From Luidia sarsii (Eukaryota; Echinodermata; Asteroidea; Paxillosida; Luidiidae), in NCBI GenBank assembly GCA_949987565.1, contig OX465114.1:6414832-6478831 (forward strand): DNA of 64,000 bases, read 5' to 3'. This document shows positions 23,681-33,479 of this stretch, one piece after another. Positions within the stretch are counted from its first letter, which is position 1; each line of letters starts with the position of its first letter. A model generated the notes under the pieces. The model searched no databases, had not been told where the DNA came from, and saw only the letters and a program-made list of their open reading frames with translations. The position numbers and the translations under genes were made by a program.

Positions 23681-23868
23681 GGCCTCTTGTCAAAAAGATC
23701 AGTGGTTTAGTGCCGGTTAAATTCATCCGACCGATACATTTTCCCCCGGTAGAAAGCCGATTGTTCTGAACTCTGGGGTGAAAAATACACGATGGCTATC
23801 CGGTGGAAACGACATCGGACGGGTCAAATCATCCGATACCCAACCGATGATCTTTTTGACAAGAGGCC
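23681..23868. mobile_element. 188-bp MITE with TTA target-site duplication
   Basis: Terminal inverted repeats start GGCCTCTTGTCAAAAAGATC and end with the reverse complement. TTA flanks both sides (23678-23680 and 23869-23871). A 3-bp TWA duplication and short size fit a PIF/Harbinger-type non-autonomous element. The interior contains the related words TCATCCGAC and TCATCCGAT but no gene. Confidence 0.8.
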
Positions 23869-24149
23869 TTATGCCAACCAAATAGACTGAACACGGTGAG
23901 AGTAATTTTGAAATAATGAGATTCTCCCAATTTCTACTTTTTTCCTGTGAAAACAAGTGGCATAAAACAAAATTCCCAATTCTTCGGGAAAAAGAAACCG
24001 TTTCCTTTATTTTGCAGTTAATGAAGTTTGAGGACCATATTTTCCAGTGAAATCCATTCTTTTTTCTGGCACTGACAAATTTTACACCAAAATATGTAAA
24101 GTGTAACAGAGAATGGAAGTCCTACTGGAAATCCTAATGGAAATCCTTA

Positions 24150-24690
24150 TTGTAGGACGTCCATTCGCCTCGCGGAATGGAAGTCCTACAATTGTAGGAC
24201 GTCCATTCGCCTCCCGGAATGGAAGTCCTACAATTGTAGGACGTCCATTCGCCTCCCGGAATGGAAGTCCTACAATTGTAGGACGTCCATTCGCCTCTCG
24301 GAATGGAAGTCCTACAATTGTAGGACGTCCATTCGCCTCCCGGAATGGAAGTCCTACAATTGTAGGACGTCCATTCGCCTCTCGGAATGGAAGTCCTACA
24401 ATTGTAGGACGTCCATTCGCCTCGCGGAATGGAAGTCCTACAATTGTAGGACGTCCATTCGCCTCCCGGAATGGAAGTCCTACAATTGTAGGACGTCCAT
24501 TCGCCTCGCGGAATGGAAGTCCTACAATTGTAGGACGTCCATTCGCCTCCCGGAATGGAAGTCCTACAATTGTAGGACGTCCATTCGCCTCCCGGAATGG
24601 AAGTCCTACAATTGTAGGACGTCCATTCCCCTCCCGGAATGGAAGTCCTACAATTGTAGGACGTCCATTCGTCTCCCGGACCAACAATAT
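24150..24690. repeat. 42-bp tandem array, about 12.5 copies
   Basis: Each unit contains the perfect palindrome GTCCTACAATTGTAGGAC and a second inverted repeat, CCATTC..GAATGG, with an 8-bp loop. The loop varies between copies (GCCTCCCG, GCCTCGCG, GCCTCTCG). Because 42 is a multiple of 3 and the unit has no stops in several frames, open frames run through both strands. These are not credible proteins. Confidence 0.95.
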
Positions 24691-24854
24691 TGCGTTTTGA
24701 AATTACGCTTTTAAATCACTAACCCCGATATTTTAAAGATAAAAATCAATCTGAAGCGTTTCAAAGTAGAACCTTTACAAATGCACATTTTTGAAAAAAA
24801 ATCCGACTTTACACATAATTATTTGCAAAATAATTATTAAGGTCACATAATTAT

Positions 24855-24910
24855 GTGGTCACTCTGCCTTTGAGAAAGGTCCTGCTAGGATCGAAACGTC
24901 AGGCCCACTA
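24855..24910 (+). mobile_element. hairpin family H, half copy
   Basis: CACTCTGCCTTTGAGAAAGG, then TCCTGCTAGGATCGAAACGTCAGGCC, matches the right arm of the element at 4.4 kb almost exactly. The left arm is missing. Confidence 0.75.
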
Positions 24911-25255
24911 AATTTTAGATAATTATTTGCAATTTGCAAATAATCAGGAATTTTGATGTTTCAACAACATCATTCGTCATTTTCAAACTACGATGTGTCA
25001 GTTGACTCAAATATTTTTTTTCCGTTCACCCATCCGACACAGAATAATATGACATTTGCTCGATGTACAAAGCTTTATGGGTACGAGAAGTACCAATCGG
25101 CACCCTTTATAAGAATCCAGCTATCCTAGGCCTAGGATCACAGATTAAAATGATTATGTTTTCGCTGTACAAAGTTGGGGTACGAAGGGGTGCCAATCGG
25201 TAACCTTCATAAAAAGCAATCCGTCCTACCAATGGAGTTGAAAGCAAGCCCCAGC

Positions 25256-26945
25256 CCCACAAACTAACCAAATGAAGATGTAGGAATATAGGTTTGTTTT
25301 TGCTTTAAGGAATCGACACTCGAATGGACGCAAATGATCTAAGAAAAAGTATATACCCTATACACTTTAATCTGTGCTACAGACAATACAGCTTGAGACA
25401 GTTGGGACTGAACTTATACTAGTTTATACAGAAAACAAGTCAAAGAAAATGCAATGAAAATAAAACTATGACTGACGAATAAGACTGAAATTGGGAATTT
25501 CCTGTCATATGCAGATTGCAGAGCGAAAAATCCGATGACGGGTTAAGGGCTGAAACAATATGTATTACCCAAACACAAATGAAAAGGCCAAATCAATAAA
25601 CAAAACTAAAAACGGTAAATCATTCACCAGAGTCCACGCGAAACGACTGGACTGAGAGTGAGAGCGGAGCTGAAAACAAGTGCGAGTACGCCCCGCGATG
25701 GCCCCGAAAAGATCCGAGGAAGGTGAAACAAAAGAGTATCCTGATCCGCGGAAGACTCCAATGGCAGACGGGTCCGCTGCAGGCGAGAACAACAGTTTCA
25801 GGCAAAAGGCAGCGGCACTTCGGGGGGGGGGGAGCTGAGGGGCGATGGTGAAGCTTGGTGGGCCGAGCGTCGGGTGACTGCAACATGGCGTGTGATCCGT
25901 ACTCCTCGTTGGGGAAGGCCCGAGAAAAGTCCACGAAGACTGAGGTCAAGAGAGGAGAACACATCCACAAAAATTGGACCACTAGCCGTTCAACTGAAAG
26001 TAAAAGGGGGATCGATCTGCTGGCCGGAATCGGTTCTCTTGACCACCAAAATAAGCGTCAGAGACGCTACTCTGGTAAATGTGAGTGGTACAGCTCGCGT
26101 TACACAAAAACAAACTGTGGACAGAGAATTTAGCGACCTTGAGTAACAGCAAACAAAACGGCAATCTGCATTCCAATGTAGAAGAGACTGGTTTGTTGTC
26201 TGTACAAACAGGTTATACAAGATACAAGTAAAGGCCCGAGTGGTAGCTGACCGCAGCCCACCTGATTTATGTTATCACTATACATGTCCGTTGGGATTCC
26301 CGCCCTTTTTTGAATAAGAGTAAAGCAATATATATAACCATGAAGGATGGACATACTCGGGACTATGGCTGGACTCAGTGTAGGCATTCTAGAGACCTGT
26401 TTCCTGTAATTATTTGGCTGTCTTAAATCTGTGAAATTAAAAACAGAATTTGAGAGTGCTTTGGGTCACACTCGAACGTTTATTCAGTGAATATGGATAC
26501 CTAGGCAACGTAGCCTTGGGGACTAGCTGAAGTAGTCGCCAAACCGCAAAGCCTGGTGTAAATCGACGTAACGGCTGCGGGTTTGTTTTTCTTTTAGATT
26601 AGTAGACTGCATGTAAGAACAGGGGTTATGGTGCTGCAGTGTAGCATAGCCAGCCTAGATCACTTTTCGGTTTCAGAACAATGTCACATAAATTGATTTT
26701 GGATTGAAATGCGTTGTTTTATAGCAAGCTACGACTTCAACTATTAAGAAAAAAAATTCCCGATCCGTTTGCTGTTGAGAAGAATTGCGCGAGTCGACAC
26801 TGTGAGGTTTGCGCAGGAATATTAATTATTAGCACAACACTTAATGCACAGGTCTGACTAATGGAAAAGCCCTGGTTCAAATTAGACGTGGGCCAAAAAC
26901 AAAAACAATGCAACGGTAGTAGTACGTACCCATAATTATGGTAGT
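25256..26945. other. intergenic stretch with a GC-richer patch
   Basis: 25620-25980 is GC-richer. On the minus strand it ends at a possible donor (CTCTG|GTGAATG near 25629), so an untranslated first exon is conceivable. Nothing else is supported. Confidence 0.3.
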
Positions 26946-26950
26946 ACTTG

Positions 26951-26994
26951 TAGTACCAAGGAGGTATACTCGCCTAATACCTCCTTGGTAGTAC
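26951..26994. repeat. 18-bp-arm hairpin
   Basis: GTAGTACCAAGGAGGTAT and its near-perfect reverse complement are separated by about 9 bases, next to a TGTACATG run. Could be a tiny palindromic element or a cruciform site. Confidence 0.7.
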
Positions 26995-27022
26995 ATGTAC
27001 GTGTACTGTACATGTACATGCA
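26985..27022. repeat. (TACATG)n microsatellite
   Basis: TACATGTACGTGTACTGTACATGTACATG, a self-complementary hexamer run. Similar runs are at about 29740-29812, 36845-36910, 38038-38062, 57120-57250 and 57650-57705. Confidence 0.85.
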
Positions 27023-27087
27023 CCGTTCCTTCTGTTATGGACCTTGGCTTGAGGTCATAGGTCAGAAACGTGCGGCTTGTGTGCTGA

Positions 27088-27130
27088 TGGTCAGACCATG
27101 GAGGAATAACGGGGAGAAGGAGTTGCAACT
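27088..27130 (+). repeat. inverted-repeat arm, partner at 33427-33469
   Basis: TGGTCAGACCATGGAGGAATAA continues into a GGGGAGAAGGAGTT-like stretch. The minus strand at 33427-33469 carries nearly the same 42 bases. The two arms enclose the PHD/transposase-like gene and the convergent transposase exon. Confidence 0.65.
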
Positions 27131-27295
27131 AGTAATACATCAAAAGAACATGATTATCGCCGACAGTGCCCGGCGGCCATCTAGCCAGTGTTTTACGACC
27201 GTAATGTAAACACGCGTAATTGCGGTCTGGCTCTGGCCCACCAAGAGCTCACCAGTTGCCCGCAATGCCTTATGGGTAATACTTAGGTACAAATT

Positions 27296-27307
27296 CAAGA
27301 TGGCTGC
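27296..27307 (+). promoter_or_regulatory. YY1-type site over the start codon
   Basis: CAAGATGGCTGC matches the YY1 AANATGGC core and overlaps the initiator ATG, as is common for animal promoters with short 5' leaders. The PSMG1 start in this window has the same arrangement. Confidence 0.5.
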
Positions 27308-27856
27308 GCGCGTGGGTACGCCTGACGAAACTTCCGATACCGAAAGTTATGATTTTTCTGCTGAATTTTTTGAGTGGAACGAAGAAGATTTCGATCATAC
27401 AGTTTTATATAGTATTGCCACTTCCATAGATGCGGAAGAGGACGATACAATTTGCGTTTGTGGCACTGGTTTGACCATGGTTTGACGGCAGAGGTGTTGG
27501 TGTGTGTCAACAACAGCTGCACGGTGAAATGGTGGCATCGTGAATGTGCTGGCTCTACGGCCGCCGATTCTCCCGATGGTTCCTGGCATTGTGCGATGTG
27601 TCGACCAAGTACTAGTTTGGAAAACACTTCGGTTGAAGGTACGATAAATACTTTTATTATTAATTGCAATAATCCCAATCATTCGAGGACGCGATTTTGT
27701 GTTTGTATTCGGGAACTTTGTGCGCTACTACTACTAGTACTAGTGTATAATTTATCGTACATGATGTTCGTTGTAGAGATGTACTGTACCTCAGTAAAAA
27801 TCAAATCGTGCTTCATAATGTCAAAACGAAGTGACACGCTATTCATTTACATGAGT

Positions 27857-27912
27857 AACTAGTACTTAGTACTAGTAGTACTAGTAGTAGTACTAGTAGT
27901 AGTAGTACTGGT
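27857..27912. repeat. (AGTACT/AGT)n microsatellite
   Basis: AGTACTAGTAGTACTAGTAG-type short repeats in intron 1 of the PHD gene. Confidence 0.8.
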
Positions 27913-28539
27913 GTCACATTTTGTTTAAAAAAATGCCTAAGACAGTAAGAGTAAGACCTTGTACCTGTTGGCCTGTGTTTTACTTTTAGGAATATCAAAG
28001 AAAACCTTTGGCCAATTTTGTGATGTACATGGACAATGCATTTTTTCTCCGAAGGAAGAAAATCAGAGCCTCTACAGCAACAAGCATCTACAATTCCTGA
28101 TCCAAGTCCAGGTGATATGAAAGAGACAACCCCTGAAAATGATGGAGGTCAACAGTCAAAAGGCAAAGGAAAGGGCAAAGGAAAGCTTAAAAGACCAGGT
28201 ATGAATGACTTTTAAATAAAAAAAAAACAAATCAGTGAGACGTAGTCAGGGTAACTTCAAACTTGCAGTCTTGCACCCTTAAAATCGCCCTTTAAAAAAA
28301 ACATTCAGGGGGTCGGGCAATACATATGTAGTAAAGTACAAGTAGTACTACTAGTTTAAGCCCATACAATTTTTGTGACATTTTTACAAAACATTTTTAT
28401 GATTTATCAATTCTCCTTTTTCTCCCATACATGAAGGCAGTGCAACCAAAGAAGAGCACAAACCAGCGAAGAGAAAACCATCAGGTGAGCTTCCAATATT
28501 TTATATATATATATTTTTTTTAAGTGATTGCAATAATGC

Positions 28540-28706
28540 ATGTGGCAAAGGCTACTGGGTAGTTGACTTTTTGGGAGGCCACCATCTAAGGGTTGGATAG
28601 CTGAGATGGAAGAGCAATTGAACATTAGACACGTTAGTACTCCAGATAACTCGGGTTCAAGTTCCCGTCCCGCCTAACATTTCTTTGCCAATTTTTTTAT
28701 AATTTC
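28540..28706 (+). repeat. SINE-A copy, interrupted by a transposon
   Basis: The head TGGGAGGCCACCATCTAAGG, box-A-like TAGCTGAGATGGAAGAGC and box B GGGTTCAAGTTCCC are followed by TTCTTTGCCAATTT. The tail is split by the element starting at 28707. Confidence 0.8.
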
Positions 28707-30115
28707 CAGGGCAGGAACTCCGGGTTAAAAAGGGCACGGCAATTTTTGCCTTGAAATTTCGGCAAATTAAGGGCATCACGGCAATTTCTGCATTTTTTGA
28801 AGGGCATCAAGGCAATCGCAAAAAAAATCGAGGGCATCAAGGCAATTTAACTACTTTTTATTAGTACCGATGCAAACACGACGTAAGCACCTTAAACAAA
28901 CTTTGAAAATAGGCGCTGAAGGCACCGAATCGTTGTTTTAGGTCTCCTACTAATATATCATCGTTTCTGTGGGACCACAATGCCTGAAAAAGATTATTTT
29001 CCAACATAAAAATGACGTCTAAAATAGGTTTCAGTCAGCCACCAACACGCATTCTCACGGAACATGAACTGTACCATTCAGGTATGGCCGGGGTGCTACT
29101 GCTATAGTAAGCGGGACGACAAAAATATCTGACAATAGATCCTCACAAAAGAATCAAAATAAAAAGGATTCTAAATAGCCTACATGTTTTGTAAAGATGG
29201 ATTTTTAAGCAGCTAGGTCCAACCTAAACGAGAATATTATCGGAGCTTATTATTGTATAAAGTCGCACCCCTCTCATTCCTAATAGAATAGTCCATGCTG
29301 TTGAGATATCGTGATGTGGGCTCGGTGTGCCAAAACCTTCTCATCAGTTCTCGTCCAAAAAATTGAGAATAACTTGAAAAACATTCACGTTCGTAGGCCT
29401 ACCTGAAAAAAGGAATAAAGTTTGCGACATTTTTGTGCTGTATCGTGAAGTAGTAGCTCATTTTGCTGTTAAGCTTTCTCCTTTCGGGGCATGGTTACGA
29501 CTTTGAAAAGGCACCCGCGAACACGCAAACATTTGACAGCTCTATGATTCTACTTTCGCACGCAACCCGAGTTACCCAACCACGTGCTGCATGCTGCGCA
29601 ATCTATCTATCGTGCAACGCAAATCGCTCCCAACTACCGTTGGTACCCGTTGTTTGGTACAGCCAGCGATGTCCAAGATTCACTGGTACCCGCAGACTAA
29701 AAGTTCGTTGACATGAAACTGTCCCGATCGAACGCACTGGACATGTACATGTACAGTACATGTACATTGATCGTGTACAGTATGTGTACGTGTACATGTA
29801 CATGTACACCCTACACAGTACGTACAGTTGTGCACAGAATGCGCAATGTTTAGCTGACAGTGCGCACGGTACATGTTAACAGTGAAGCTTCCGTGTGTGC
29901 TGAATTATATTTCATGCGCGCTGTGCTTACGGCCGTGCGGCGGCCGGCAGTCCGATCTGCCCAACTATCCATCGGCCAAAAGGGCACGACGGCAAAGTGC
30001 TAAAAGGGCACGGCAATTTGTTGCCGTGAAAATCCTCCAAATTTTAGGGCACCGCGGCAATTGGTGAGGGCACGACGGCAATTGCCGTCGTTGCCGTCGT
30101 GAATTTCCTGCCCTG
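28707..30115. mobile_element. 1409-bp DNA transposon with CAGGG ends and 6-bp TSD
   Basis: Ends are CAGGGCAGGAA and TTCCTGCCCTG. AATTTC is duplicated at 28701-28706 and 30116-30121. Subterminal regions carry many copies of AGGGCACGGCAA and AGGGCATCAAGGCAA, in inverted sense at the two ends. It has no long open frame, so it is non-autonomous. CAGGG termini resemble hAT elements, though hAT usually duplicates 8 bp. It sits in intron 3 of the PHD gene, in the tail of a SINE. Confidence 0.8.
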
Positions 30116-31194
30116 AATTTCTCTTGTTTTTCTTTGCTTATTGTGTCAACAGCCCCCATCCCTAAAAGACCTCCACCGAAATTCACCGAAGAGGATGCTG
30201 TAGCTCAAGCACATTCCATTTTCTCCGAGTCATTGAGAGCAATGCAGGAACTCCCTTTTTTTAACATGGCTACTGAGGTTTCACTGCAAGTTTTGACACT
30301 AGTCACTTTTCTCCTTTCATCTGTAGATACTACAGAATTCAATGAGTTTTGTCATTCTTGCTTACTGGTCTTGTGGAATGTTGTTAATTGTAATGTGTCT
30401 AATAAATTGAAACCAGAGACATATGAGATGATGTGGGTTAGATTTAAACAGTCAACTGTCACACTTCATCAACCTTGGTTGATTCTACTGAAGGCGCTGA
30501 ATCAGGACACTACTGGACAACACAATGATGTTACTTTAAACTATTTATTACAAGCTGTATTTACAAATTTATTAAAAGCAAAAAATAAGGCTGATGAACC
30601 CGAAAAGCATACAACGAATGAAGCTCCTATTGATAAAGTTGAAGAAACGGTTGTTCGTTATGTTGCAGGTTATTGAAATTATTAAGAAATTTGATAAACA
30701 AGTTAATTCCACAGCCAAAATGTACTGCAAATTTCTTAAGTCTTGGCAGGTTTCATGTTCGTCTGGCTGTAAATCTTTCTTAGAATATACAAGCCAGTGG
30801 ATTGATGTACAGTCAAGAGGTGGATTATTTAAAGTTCATGATGGTGTTTACTTATTTTTCCGGACCATGGAATCACTTACTCGCACAACTTTGTCAAAGC
30901 ACAATTTAGAGAATTTGAAAAATGCAAATATTAAACAATCTCTTTTTGACAAAGTAACTGGAAACTCTAGTATACAGGAATGCTGGTGTGGTCTTATTAA
31001 AGACAGAATAAGTGGTGAACCTTCAAAACAGTTACTAGAAGTTGTTGTGAAGTTTTACATTAAAACTAGAATAAATTCTTTTTTGAAAGTATATTTACAG
31101 ATAAAGAAAAGAGATTTAAAGATACATGTATCTAAGAAGTCAGAAAAGGCTTTGCGTAAAGAGTTAACTTAACACATGTATAAATTATATAGAT

Positions 31195-31645
31195 CAAATT
31201 CAAAGAGGTTTTGCCCTTACTCGACGTGGTAAACACTGAATGCTCAGTGCTTTGCCCGGTGCCTGATAAAAATATTTCAGGCAGCTCAGGCGGGATTTGA
31301 ACCCGCGACTCCCGAATTCTAGTACGGACGTCTTAACCACTGGACCACCGAGCTGGTCGAAGTCGTGTGGTGGATTCGAATAATGTATAGCGGCGGGTAC
31401 CGCGTTGCATCATAGATATAACATGATGTTTGCATCGAGGAGAATATAATTTAAAGAGGTTTTGCCCTCGTCCGTACTAGAATTCGGGAGTCGCGGGTTC
31501 GAATCCCACCCGAGCTGCCTGAAATATTTTTAACAGGCACCGTGCAAAGCACTGAGCATTCAGTGTTTACCACGTCGAGTAAGGGCAAAACTTCTTTGAA
31601 TTACATTCTTCTCGACGCAAACATCATGTTATATACGGGTATATA
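31195..31645. repeat. two inverted SINE-B copies (tRNA-derived)
   Basis: 31200-31360 (minus) has a tRNA-like head with a seven-pair acceptor (AGCTCGG..CTGAGCT), box A TGGTCCAGTGGTTAAGACG and box B GGGTTCAAATCC. A tail CTGCCTGAAATATTT..TTTGCCC follows. 31468-31640 is the same body in plus orientation. The anticodon arm is disrupted, so these are SINEs and not tRNA genes. Other partial copies: 53100-53345, 56885-56978, 58496-58545. Confidence 0.85.
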
Positions 31646-31969
31646 GATGAAGCTGACGATTAAATTTCAAAAACTGCCAATACATTATGGCTGTGTATTA
31701 AAATAACCCCTGCCATTAGCGTTGTCATATTTTCATACATTAACTTCAATTTGATCTTGTAATTAAACCAAGCCTCCAAGATTTCAGGATATGACCCACA
31801 TAATTGTTTTTTGTGTGTTAATGCTCATTTGTTTTATGAGAGTTAAATGAACTGTTGAAAACGCCACATACTTATGGATAGATGATGAAACTGTACAAAC
31901 AGAACACATGAACACCTACACTGTATGTGTCTTGTGTGTGATGCAGTAATTTGCAAAATATTAATAATC

Positions 31970-32265
31970 TTACAGTTTCATTTTGGACCTCTTTTGGAGT
32001 GGGGTACTATCTATGTTGACACTTCCATCATAACTTTTGCGACGGACATTTCCCTTTTTGGATGCCTTAGATGCTGAAGACGCAACATGTAGAGCAAACA
32101 TGTTGTGCCCAAATTGTTCAACTGTTGGGTTCTCACAGCTGCCGCCAGTTCCACGCTGCTTCGAAAAATACTGCTCCAGTGGGTCCTGGTTAAATTTTTC
32201 GCTGAGCAGATATTCAACCCCAGGTTCAGTCAGCAGCTGTTTCCCAAGTTCCACGAAGGAATGAA
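31970..32265 (-). CDS. terminal exon of a P-element/THAP-transposase-like protein
   Basis: A minus-strand exon opens after a good acceptor (TTGTACTCAG at 32266) and ends with TAA at 31970, about 98 residues. It carries LLSEKFNQDPLEQYFSKQR, then GG and ENPTVEQFGHN. This is the NQD-LE-F--QR-GG--NPT signature of P-element/THAP9-type transposase C-termini. A basic tail follows (RRKSYDG.., KRSKMKL). No upstream minus-strand exon is convincing in 32.3-38 kb, so it is partial, or a remnant of a transposon or domesticated gene. It converges on the PHD gene. Confidence 0.6.
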
Positions 32266-32555
32266 CTGAGTACAAGAAATAAATCAAAAGAGAAAAAGAG
32301 AAGTACACGTATTGTTAATTAAATGCATTATGCAACATGAAAGTAGCTGCCAAGGAATAAAAGAAAATGCCCCCCTATCAAAACTCTGACATGTTTAAGC
32401 AAAATGTAAGCTGGCCACACAGACATTTGGTATTTTTATTGATCTCATATTCAATGAAGTATGCAACAAACTGCATGCATCAATACTTCTATTATTTAAG
32501 TATCTTTTGTATCTTTTGTATGTACATGTATGTCCTACAAAATATCGGGTGTTTA

Positions 32556-32655
32556 CTAGTCCAAGTAACTTGGACCCGACAAGTCACCCTTTTTTTATCG
32601 AATTTTGAAATTTTGAGTTTCGGGTGACTTGTCGGGTCCAAGTTACTCGGACTAG
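32556..32655. mobile_element. 100-bp palindromic MITE, 7-8-bp TSD
   Basis: Arms of about 34 bp (start CTAGTCCAAGTAACTTGGAC) enclose about 31 bp of AT-rich loop. GTGTTTA lies on both sides (32549-32555 and 32656-32662); counting the adjacent G, an 8-bp GGTGTTTA duplication is possible, hAT-like. No coding. Confidence 0.75.
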
Positions 32656-33426
32656 GTGTTTACCCTTTAAAAATGTTAAACCTGCAGCTGAGGGAAAAAC
32701 TTTAATACAAAAGTTTAATACAAAAATCAAGTCCGATTTTGTCAGAAAATCATGCGAAAATAGTCTGCACCCTCCATACACTTCATAAACAGACATCGAC
32801 AGTGCATCCACGATCTACATTTCGCCCGCAAAAAAATTAAATATTCCTTTTTCTTCGAGCGTCAGCTCAGGTTTGGCCATGGTTTGGCCAAGGTTGGCCA
32901 CGTACTTGAAAATAAGTGCAAGATGGCTGCAATCGTCCTCTTCAAAATCACCTCGTTTTCGACCGGGAGAAACACGGAAAATTCAAGATATGCTCATATT
33001 TCTTATGATCATATTTCCGTCATTTAGTTTAAAGAAGTACAATGTAACTTACCGAAAAATTGGCCGATTTTAACGATCGAAACATCAACAGGAAGCTCTT
33101 TGAAATCTGCACAACGTGGTTAATAAGGCGCATGAACTCTGTCTTCAGGAACCAACTGCGCATGCGATTTCCGATTGCTTGCTGTAGATTACTTACTCCA
33201 GTAATGGGAAAACAAGTGCAGCGACGTGACGTATGCATACAAAGTAGTGTATGCTACAGCGTGGACCAGTAAACGAGGTTGTTGGTTACCAGCGTAAATC
33301 GGCGATACTCATGGGGCACAAAAGACCTTGCGGTCGTGAATGTTTACGATATCTCAGCGGGCGGTCGCTATGCCTTGTGCATGGGTTGAAAGATAACGCT
33401 AATTGGCTGTTTTTCCTTGCCCGGGA

Positions 33427-33469
33427 AGTTCGAACTCCTTCCCCCTTATTCCTCCATGGTCAGACCATG
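33427..33469 (-). repeat. inverted-repeat arm, partner at 27088-27130
   Basis: The minus strand reads TGGTCTGACCATGGAGGAATAA and then a GGGGGAAGGAGTTCGAACTT-like stretch. A related mini-palindrome (TGGAGGAACTACTTATTCCTCCA) occurs near 37001-37023. Confidence 0.65.
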
Positions 33470-33479
33470 GATCGGTTGC

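Larger units (their letters stand above)
23893..25255 (-). mobile_element. compound repeat element C, copy 1 (inverted)
   Basis: Read on the minus strand: about 80-bp imperfect repeats (25060-25250, with GATTGGCACC and TCGTACCC.. TTTGTACA), a spacer, the 42-bp array (24150-24690), then an AT-rich tail ending ATTTCAAAATTACTCTCACC (23893-23918). The same order is found at 41.2-42.8 kb on the plus strand, so both are copies of one family. No transposase is seen. A copy of hairpin family H (about 24855-24910) has inserted into the spacer. The structure (internal tandem repeats, no clear inverted ends) would fit a non-autonomous Helitron/Helentron-like element, but that is inference. Confidence 0.65.
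27300..31172 (+). pseudogene. PHD-finger, transposase-like gene with two frame breaks
   Basis: Four exons fit: 27300-27638, 28055-28198, 28437-28484 and 30153-31172. All introns are GT-AG and phase 1. Exon 1 starts MAARVGTPDETSD and encodes an acidic leader and a PHD finger (CVCG.. CVNNSC.. WWHREC.. WHCAMC). Exons 2-3 encode a Lys/Gly-rich linker. Exon 4 encodes a long domain with a VRYVAGY motif, a theme seen in transposase-like proteins. The frame breaks twice. At about 27465-27486 GGTTTGAC is repeated; removing the 11-bp duplication would restore the PHD frame. At about 30670 the frame changes right after RYVAGY. It is therefore a recent pseudogene, a polymorphic allele or an assembly error. 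Intron 3 carries a SINE and a 1.4-kb transposon. The family looks multicopy and transposon-derived, but I cannot name it. Confidence 0.6.

Noticed and set aside
24133..24690. CRISPR-like regular repeat
   Set aside because: Repeats are head-to-tail without variable spacers, and the DNA is animal. The arrays at 41.6, 49.1, 55.5 and 59.6 kb were rejected for the same reason.
24082..24700. Open frames of about 200 residues with a 14-residue repeat, likewise at 41539-42151
   Set aside because: Period 42 is a multiple of three and the unit lacks stops on both strands; the array belongs to a mobile repeat and has no coding context.
31283..31355. tRNA gene on the minus strand
   Set aside because: Acceptor and T arms pair but the anticodon arm does not, and the unit continues into a shared SINE tail.
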